Shown piece by piece: positions 12,921 to 17,943 of a stretch of 17,943 nucleotides of DNA (its first letter is position 1; the number at the start of each line of letters is the position of its first letter). The notes under the pieces are model-generated. The model did not search any database and was not told the DNA's origin. It saw only the letters and a program-made list of their open reading frames with translations. Source of the DNA: Pseudobdellovibrionaceae bacterium. Its GTDB lineage: Bacteria > Bdellovibrionota > Bdellovibrionia > Bdellovibrionales > JAMPXM01. The stretch is from positions 1-17,943 of the forward strand of contig JAEUWE010000352.1 of assembly GCA_016791465.1 (NCBI GenBank), in the 5' to 3' direction. The translations under genes were made by a program, and so were the position numbers.

Positions 12921-14987
12921 TCATTCGGCTCGCAGAGCACTCACGACGTCCTGCTGTTCAACTTTAAGTGCTGGATAAAGTCCTGAGCCAATTCCAACGA
13001 GAACAATAGATACCAAACTGATACCGATAGCAAACGGATCAAAAACCCATGCAAATGGCACCTTCGGAAAGATAAGAGACGTCGCATAGAGCGCAAGGTG
13101 CTGCAGCACAAGCGCTGCGATCAAGCCCGCCCCACCGGCGATTGCACAGAGAGTCAGGCTTTCGGAAAGAACCAGTTGTCGAAGATGCTTAGGCTGAGCT
13201 CCGACCGCACGACGAATACCGAGCTCGCGCACCCGCTCTGAGAGAGAGACCAAAATCATATTGGTCACACCCGTTGCACCAACAAGGAGCGTGATAAAGG
13301 CAATCGTCGCCAGTAGCGCATTGAAAATATCGAGAAAGCGTCGCATTTGCAGAATCAACTTGGACTTCGCTTCGGCGCGAAACTCTCCGGCAAGACCAAA
13401 GCGCTGTTCAAGATGACTCTTCACCAATGATGTGAGGTCATCGGGGATGACACCTTCATGAACTTGAAACACCACCTGATTCACGTCGCCCTGATTGGAA
13501 TTCACACTTTCACCGCGCATCGCTCGCAAAAAAGTGTACGGCGCAAACACTTCAAAGCCCGGCTTTTCCCAACCCGAACTGTCCGACGACTTCACCGGCT
13601 TCAAAACGCCGACCACGCGACAAGCAAAATCAAACTTATCGACCTTCATAAAAACCAACGGCCGCGATTCAATGCGATCCGAAAGCTCTATCTTTAAGTT
13701 CTTTGCGACTTGTGAACCAAGAACACAAACGCCATTGCGCTCATCGATATCAACAGCCGTCAGGCCGCGCCCCTTGTCGATCTCATAGTCTTGAAGTGAA
13801 ATCCCCCATTCGTTGAGCCCCTGAAGACTGATGTCGTCCTTCTCGGTCACTCCGGCGTATGAAATTTCTGAGCTCCAAAAACGAACGAGCGGCGTATAAC
13901 TGCTGATCTGCGGAAACAACCGAGCAATGGTTTCAAGATCGGCCGTTTTGAACTCGCGAAAATATGTTTCCAGCGGAGTTGAACGGCGAAGTCCCCAGTT
14001 TGGGTAGCCCCAAACCTTAAAGTTCCTGATTCCAAGAGAGGTATAGGACTCAAGAATACGCTCTTTCGCAAAACCACCGATTGAAATCATCGACACAACG
14101 GCTGCGATACCGACCGCAATTCCAAAAAGTGTGAGCAGGCTGCGAGATCGATTCCGAGACAAAAGTGAAAGCGCTTTTCGCCACGAATAGTTGGACGAGA
14201 ATCCACGCAAAGATTCCGCTGCTATTCGCGCCAATCCCAAAAGGCCAGCTGGCGTCCGTTCAACGGTTCGAATTGTTCCGGTGGCTCTTGCCGTCACTGG
14301 ACGCAGTTGACCCTGAATACGACCATCCTCTATTCGAATAACACGATCACAAGTCGCTGCGATCTTCTCGTCATGAGTGATAATGACAACTGTTTTTCCA
14401 TCGCGATGAATCTGATCAAAGAGAGCCATAATCTCTCGGGCCGTAGCAGAGTCGAGCGCCCCCGTCGGCTCATCTGCCAGTACGACTTCGGGATTCATCA
14501 ACAGCGCCCGAGCAATCGCCACACGCTGCGCCTGTCCACCCGAAAGCTGGTTTGGCTTTCTATCTTCCAGTCCGCCAAGTCCAAGGCGCTGAATCAATGC
14601 CCGTGCCTTCGCCTCAAGATCCACGCCCTTGTTGTACTCGGCACCGAGCATCGCATTCTGTAAAACCGTCCAACCCGGAATGAGATGGAACTGCTGGAAA
14701 ACAAAACCGATATTCTGCCCTCGAAACTCCGCTCGCGCCGACTCATCAAGCTTCCATATGTCGCGACCGGCGACCTGAACCAGACCGGCCGTTGGGCGCA
14801 AGAGACCGCCCAAAATATAGAGTAGCGTCGACTTCCCTGAACCAGAGGGACCGCAAATCGCGACTTTTTCGCCGCGGCCGATTTGAAAATCAAGTCCGTG
14901 CAAAACATTGCTGACACCGGCCTCGCTTTGGTAAGTCAGCCGGAGATCTTGAGCCTCAATAAGCGCGTCAGTTGAAGTCGGCTTCAT
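12921..14987 (-). CDS. MacB-type ABC transporter, fused ATPase-permease
   Basis: This 688-residue protein has an N-terminal nucleotide-binding domain with Walker A GPSGSGKST (46-54), Q-loop FVFQQ (95-99), signature LSGGQ (148-152), Walker B VVLADE (168-173) and H-loop His205. After a linker comes TM1 (about 283-304), a large periplasmic domain of roughly 230 residues, and three C-terminal membrane helices including SERVRELGIRRAVGA, typical of the MacB/FtsX permease superfamily. MacB-type proteins work by mechanotransmission to expel substrates already in the periplasm, with a MacA-type adaptor and TolC. The ATG (14985-14987) overlaps the adaptor stop by four bases. It is the last gene of the operon, and all ATPase motifs are intact. 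The substrate (drug, peptide or lipoprotein-like molecule) is unknown. Confidence 0.93.
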   Translation of the reverse strand: MKPTSTDALIEAQDLRLTYQSEAGVSNVLHGLDFQIGRGEKVAICGPSGSGKSTLLYILGGLLRPTAGLVQVAGRDIWKLDESARAEFRGQNIGFVFQQFHLIPGWTVLQNAMLGAEYNKGVDLEAKARALIQRLGLGGLEDRKPNQLSGGQAQRVAIARALLMNPEVVLADEPTGALDSATAREIMALFDQIHRDGKTVVIITHDEKIAATCDRVIRIEDGRIQGQLRPVTARATGTIRTVERTPAGLLGLARIAAESLRGFSSNYSWRKALSLLSRNRSRSLLTLFGIAVGIAAVVSMISIGGFAKERILESYTSLGIRNFKVWGYPNWGLRRSTPLETYFREFKTADLETIARLFPQISSYTPLVRFWSSEISYAGVTEKDDISLQGLNEWGISLQDYEIDKGRGLTAVDIDERNGVCVLGSQVAKNLKIELSDRIESRPLVFMKVDKFDFACRVVGVLKPVKSSDSSGWEKPGFEVFAPYTFLRAMRGESVNSNQGDVNQVVFQVHEGVIPDDLTSLVKSHLEQRFGLAGEFRAEAKSKLILQMRRFLDIFNALLATIAFITLLVGATGVTNMILVSLSERVRELGIRRAVGAQPKHLRQLVLSESLTLCAIAGGAGLIAALVLQHLALYATSLIFPKVPFAWVFDPFAIGISLVSIVLVGIGSGLYPALKVEQQDVVSALRAE

Positions 14988-15832
14988 CGTTCCGATTCAT
15001 CTTTTCCCATAGGGAAAACCACTTCGTCGCCAAGCTTGAGTCCACTCACAACTTCAACAAACATCTCAGAACGAAGGCCTAAGACGACTTCTCTTTTCTC
15101 GCCATTCTCTTTAAGAAAGACAAAGTACTTTCCGGCTTCACGGTGAACTTGTTCTTGAGGTAGTCGCAAGACGCCCTGTTTTGCCGCAACCTGAATTTCA
15201 AGTATTCCGGATAGGCCCGATTTAATCTCATCACTCGGGTCAGTAATACGAACACGAATGGGAAATGCTCCGCCCTTTCGATCCCAGGAGTTTTCCGGAT
15301 CTCGTGCGGCCTGGAAGATCTGCAAAATCTCTCCCTTAAATATTTTCCCAGGAAGCGCATTGAGCCGGATTGTCGCGAGCTGTCCCATCTTCACTTTTCC
15401 GATATCGGACTCTGGTACATCTGATTCAACAAACATCTCGGATCGATCCTCAAGCTTGAGTATCTTTGCCTCATTCGTGTTTTGAACAAGGTAATCGCCT
15501 TCGCTTTTAAGAACCTGACTCACAAGCCCCGTGTAGGCCGCTCGAATAGGATACGCTGTCTCGTCCTCATTGAGGTTTGCCGTAAACGAAACCAGCGGAT
15601 CACCCTTTTTCACTTTTGAACCGACAGAAACATAGATCTTACGCAGATAGCCGGTATAGGGGGCCGGAATCACCGTATCGCGCTTAGGACGAACGGTGCC
15701 ACTCAATGCAACGATCTGTTCCACGTCACCCTTGTCTACTTTTGCTGACGGCGCAGCCTTATCCTTCTTTCCGCACGCGGAACCAGCAAGAAGAACAAGC
15801 GACAAAACAAAAAAACTAACGACAGACTTCAT
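14984..15832 (-). CDS. periplasmic adaptor lipoprotein (MacA/RND-type), hairpin-less
   Basis: This 282-residue protein has a lipoprotein-like signal (hydrophobic 5-16, then GSAC with Cys20). The first lipoyl half (APYTGYLRKIYVSVGSKV, 57-74) is followed after about 20 residues by the second half (IRAAYTGLVSQVLKSEGDYL, 96-115), so the long alpha-helical hairpin that normally reaches TolC is missing. Beta-barrel and membrane-proximal domains follow (LKSGLSG-like and DEVVFPMGK at the end). It should bridge the MacB-type pump in the periplasm. I chose ATG 15830-15832 because the signal sequence begins there and GGGGAG precedes it; the frame runs further but inside tolC. It overlaps tolC by 17 bp and the ABC gene by 4 bp. 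Confidence 0.88.
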   Translation of the reverse strand: MKSVVSFFVLSLVLLAGSACGKKDKAAPSAKVDKGDVEQIVALSGTVRPKRDTVIPAPYTGYLRKIYVSVGSKVKKGDPLVSFTANLNEDETAYPIRAAYTGLVSQVLKSEGDYLVQNTNEAKILKLEDRSEMFVESDVPESDIGKVKMGQLATIRLNALPGKIFKGEILQIFQAARDPENSWDRKGGAFPIRVRITDPSDEIKSGLSGILEIQVAAKQGVLRLPQEQVHREAGKYFVFLKENGEKREVVLGLRSEMFVEVVSGLKLGDEVVFPMGKDESER

Positions 15833-17153
15833 TGGCCAAATCTCCCCGCAGCTGCTGCACCCGCATCCAGTAGCGAGCCCAATCACTCGCCAATTCAATC
15901 TGTGCCTTGACTGCACCCTGCAAACTTTGGTTCGCGCTGATCCACTCAAGATATCCCGAACGTCCTTCGCGATAGTCGAGCGCCACCTGTTCAAAGCTCT
16001 GTCGCTCAAGTGCGACCAGACGTTCCGCGAGCGCTCGGCGTTCTGACAGACGCGTGTACTCATCAGCCAAAAGTCGCTTCTTTGCTTGAAAGTCTCGATC
16101 CGCCTGGCGCAGTTCGACGCTCACATCGGTCTCGGCCTGAATGCTCTCTCTTCGAGTGAGGGCGTCGACACCGTTATCCCAGAGCGGATACTTCAGCGTA
16201 AATCCAGCGAACCATGTCGACGACCACGGACGCCCAACCGAGTCCCTCGACCAATCTGGCGCAATGTCGCTGTTCTGCATCGCATATGTCGCCTGCAGTG
16301 ACGTCACGAGCCCCGTTCTCTTTTCACTCAAACGACGATCCATCTGCGAAAGTTCAGATTTTATTTTCACGGCCTTCAGCTCTGGAGACTCCACAACGGC
16401 CTCGATTTTCTCCGGCACGAGACGGAGCAACGCCTGCCAGCGAAGCCCAGAAACCGCCTGTTCAATCGGCCCATCACCGATAAGAACCTTCAAACGCTCT
16501 CGCGTTTCAACAATAGAACGCTTGAGCTGATGCCGCTGCTCTTCGAGACGCAAAAGCTCGGCCTCAAACTGTTGCAGATCGCGCCTTTTTGCCAAACCCT
16601 GGCGAACGCTATTGCCCAACGTTTTATACTGGCGCTCGAGACGCTGCTTGGTATCTTCAAAATCTTGATCGCGAGAATAGAGCGCGCTGGCTGAAAGCAA
16701 GAGATCAAAGAGTCGAACGGCTTGTTCCTGCTGAACAACAATAGCGCTAACCTCTGACTTTTCGAGTTCGAGCTTCGCCCGCTGCGCCTCAAGACCTGCG
16801 CCGAATAGCGGATTCAATAGAAGTTCAGCGGTGATGCCGGCGCTGCCCTTCGTCCCCGATCCCAATGGACCGAAGGCGTTCGTCACCGACGAATCGCGCA
16901 GGCCCGCCGTCGCCACCGCGTCCACGCGCGGAACAAAGTACTTGGACCGAACCGACGCCCGTTCGCTTTGAATTTGAACTGAGCTTTTCGCCGCGGAAAT
17001 TTCGGGAGAGCTCACACAGAGCGCACGAAAAGCTGGCCGAAGCGCGCTGAGCTCCGTCGGCCACTCCGCCATCGCCAGAGATGGTGCTCCGACCAATGCG
17101 AAAATCAGCGCTTTACATAAAATCGCCAGGCGAACTCGATTCAAAAAGTACAT
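15816..17153 (-). CDS. TolC-family outer-membrane efflux protein
   Basis: This 445-residue protein has a signal peptide ending at about SLAMA (cleavage after A29). The remainder is built of long alpha-helical coiled-coil segments with heptad-rich acidic/basic stretches (such as QRLERQYKTLG and LLRLEEQRHQLKR) and two repeats, as in the TolC/OEP family. A conserved pattern near the C-terminus (LALDYREGRSGYLEW-like, in EQVALDYREGRSGY) marks the end of the second repeat. It forms the trimeric outer-membrane exit duct for the pump encoded downstream. The frame also opens at TTG 17159, but ATG 17153 is the more likely start. No clear Shine-Dalgarno site is visible, and a GTGACC/TAAGTT pair lies upstream as a weak promoter candidate. 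Confidence 0.9.
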   Translation of the reverse strand: MYFLNRVRLAILCKALIFALVGAPSLAMAEWPTELSALRPAFRALCVSSPEISAAKSSVQIQSERASVRSKYFVPRVDAVATAGLRDSSVTNAFGPLGSGTKGSAGITAELLLNPLFGAGLEAQRAKLELEKSEVSAIVVQQEQAVRLFDLLLSASALYSRDQDFEDTKQRLERQYKTLGNSVRQGLAKRRDLQQFEAELLRLEEQRHQLKRSIVETRERLKVLIGDGPIEQAVSGLRWQALLRLVPEKIEAVVESPELKAVKIKSELSQMDRRLSEKRTGLVTSLQATYAMQNSDIAPDWSRDSVGRPWSSTWFAGFTLKYPLWDNGVDALTRRESIQAETDVSVELRQADRDFQAKKRLLADEYTRLSERRALAERLVALERQSFEQVALDYREGRSGYLEWISANQSLQGAVKAQIELASDWARYWMRVQQLRGDLANEVCR

Positions 17154-17234
17154 GTACAATTCAACTTATTCTGTAGGCAGATTAGGTCACGCCCTAGCGC
17201 AGCGCTGCGGACAGGCACTTTGCATAAAGCTTAA

Positions 17235-17262
17235 ACGCCACAGCTTCCGGCGCCGGAAGCTG
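17235..17262. repeat. palindromic dispersed element, copy 2
   Basis: A perfect 22-bp palindrome (17241-17262, CAGCTTCCGGC and its complement) is preceded by ACGCCA, as in copy 1; the 28 bp differ from 12886-12913 at one position. It sits 36 bp beyond the stop of the ABC-F gene and about 80 bp upstream of tolC. As at copy 1, no T-run follows on either strand. The conserved flank is on the same side relative to the preceding minus-strand gene. Confidence 0.85.
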
Positions 17263-17297
17263 AGTTGCGTCACGCGAATTTCGGACAAATGCCCGCG

Positions 17298-17943
17298 CTA
17301 GTGCATCCGTCGACGCTCAAGATAGTCATCATACGACATCTCTTGATCGTCCTTAATCGTCCCGTCGATCTCAATCAGGCGATTGGCCGATGTCTGAATG
17401 AACTCGTGGTCGTGTGTCGCGAAGACAGCAACGCCTTTGAAGCGAGCCACGCCTTCGTTGACCGCCGAGATACTCTCGAGATCCAAATGTGCCGTCGGAC
17501 CATCGAGAAGAATCACGTTGGGACCGGCGAGCATCATCTTCGCGAGCATGCAGCGAACCTTCTCGCCTCCCGACAGCACGTTTGGTTTCTTCAAACCCTC
17601 GTCGCGACTAAATAGCATTTTTCCCAAGAAGCCCCGAATGTACGACTCGTCCTTGTTCTCAGAATACTGTCGAAGCCAATCGACAAGAGTCTGACAGTCC
17701 TCGCGCTCAACGAAGTATTTGCTGTTGTCGGCCGGAAAATAACTCCGCGTGGTGGTGAGCCCCCAGGTGATTGTTCCGGAATCAGGTTCGGTTTCACCCG
17801 CAAGCAAATCGAGAAGGGCCGTCTTCGCGATCTCGTTGGGACCAAGTAACGCAATTTTGTCGGTTTTCTTAATCGTGAGGCTGATATTTTTCAGAACCTG
17901 CACGCCGTCAATCGTCTTTGAAACCTTATCGAGCGTGACCACG
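17298..17943 (-). CDS. ABC-F family ATPase (YbiT/YkpA-like), 3' part
   Basis: About 215 residues form the second nucleotide-binding domain of an ABC-F protein; the 5' part lies beyond the right window edge. The sequence begins VTLDKVSKTIDG and has Q-loop-like YFPADNS, DWLRQYSENKDESYIRGFLGKMLFS, the signature LSGGEKVRCMLAKMML and H-loop THDHEFIQT, all typical of YbiT/YkpA-like ABC-F proteins, which act on the ribosome during translation. Two motifs are degenerate: the P-loop is GPNEIAKTAL instead of GxxGxGKST, and Walker B is VILLDGPTAHLD, so the catalytic Glu is Gly and the usual N of NHLD is Ala. Noncanonical P-loops occur in some members; the loss of Glu in domain 2 is unusual. Translation runs off the window. 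Confidence 0.9.
   Translation of the reverse strand, partial: VVTLDKVSKTIDGVQVLKNISLTIKKTDKIALLGPNEIAKTALLDLLAGETEPDSGTITWGLTTTRSYFPADNSKYFVEREDCQTLVDWLRQYSENKDESYIRGFLGKMLFSRDEGLKKPNVLSGGEKVRCMLAKMMLAGPNVILLDGPTAHLDLESISAVNEGVARFKGVAVFATHDHEFIQTSANRLIEIDGTIKDDQEMSYDDYLERRRMH

Noticed and set aside
15833..16063. Longer 359-residue version of the adaptor
   Set aside because: The extra part lies inside tolC in another frame and would place the lipoprotein signal internally; ATG 15832 has a good Shine-Dalgarno site.
17198..17209. 12-bp palindrome CGCAGCGCTGCG upstream of tolC
   Set aside because: Perfect but short and GC-rich, with no second copy seen and no known operator match; could be an operator but unsupported.
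1..17943. CRISPR arrays, tRNA or rRNA genes, insertion sequences, prophage genes
   Set aside because: No regularly spaced repeats, cloverleaf-like stretches or transposase/integrase motifs were found on reading the window.

Overview
This window carries 18 complete or near-complete protein genes, plus two fragments at the edges, on a chromosome with roughly even base composition. The organism is Gram-negative: it has a TolC-type outer-membrane channel, a lipoprotein periplasmic adaptor, a MacB-type ABC transporter and several exported proteins. I cannot place the species from sequence alone. Short intergenic gaps, overlapping convergent genes and several operon-leading genes without a Shine-Dalgarno site would fit a Bdellovibrionota-like or deltaproteobacterial-grade organism, but this is a weak inference. 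I saw no rRNA, tRNA, CRISPR array, transposase or phage gene.

Left part (1-3557): a stand-alone receiver domain whose start is problematic, a UPF0270 (YheU) protein with a small tandem repeat in its N-terminus, the ribosome-associated GTPase HflX with an unusual acidic insertion, and an MFS transporter convergent with hflX.

Middle left (3584-6590): a tight four-gene operon encodes a DUF2157 membrane protein, a GDYXXLXY-type membrane-anchored protein, a GDT1/UPF0016 cation exporter and a DUF4336 protein.

Centre (6577-10928): the most intriguing region. Two divergent transcription units share a 99-bp intergenic region. Leftward run an SGNH-fold membrane-anchored protein that has lost its catalytic residues and a YdjM/DUF457-type polytopic membrane protein. 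Rightward run a 61-residue membrane protein, a QueC-like PP-loop ATPase, an SGNH hydrolase with its catalytic residues intact and a DUF5989 mini membrane protein, all overlapping or abutting. This looks like an uncharacterised envelope or metabolite modification cassette.

Right part (11020-12867): two small exported cysteine-bearing proteins of unknown family are convergent with a 7-bp overlap, followed by a nitrobindin-like heme-binding beta-barrel protein with its own promoter.

Far right (12886-17943): a three-gene efflux operon (TolC, hairpin-less adaptor, MacB-type ABC transporter) is flanked on both sides by nearly identical 28-bp palindromic elements. The 3' half of an ABC-F protein (YbiT/YkpA-like) with degenerate second-domain motifs lies beyond it.

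A recurring signal is a -10-like hexamer 6 to 8 bases before the start codon of the first gene in an operon (hflX, DUF2157, the SGNH pseudoenzyme, the PP-loop operon and the six-cysteine protein). Many internal operon genes carry Shine-Dalgarno sites. This suggests leaderless initiation at operon heads.
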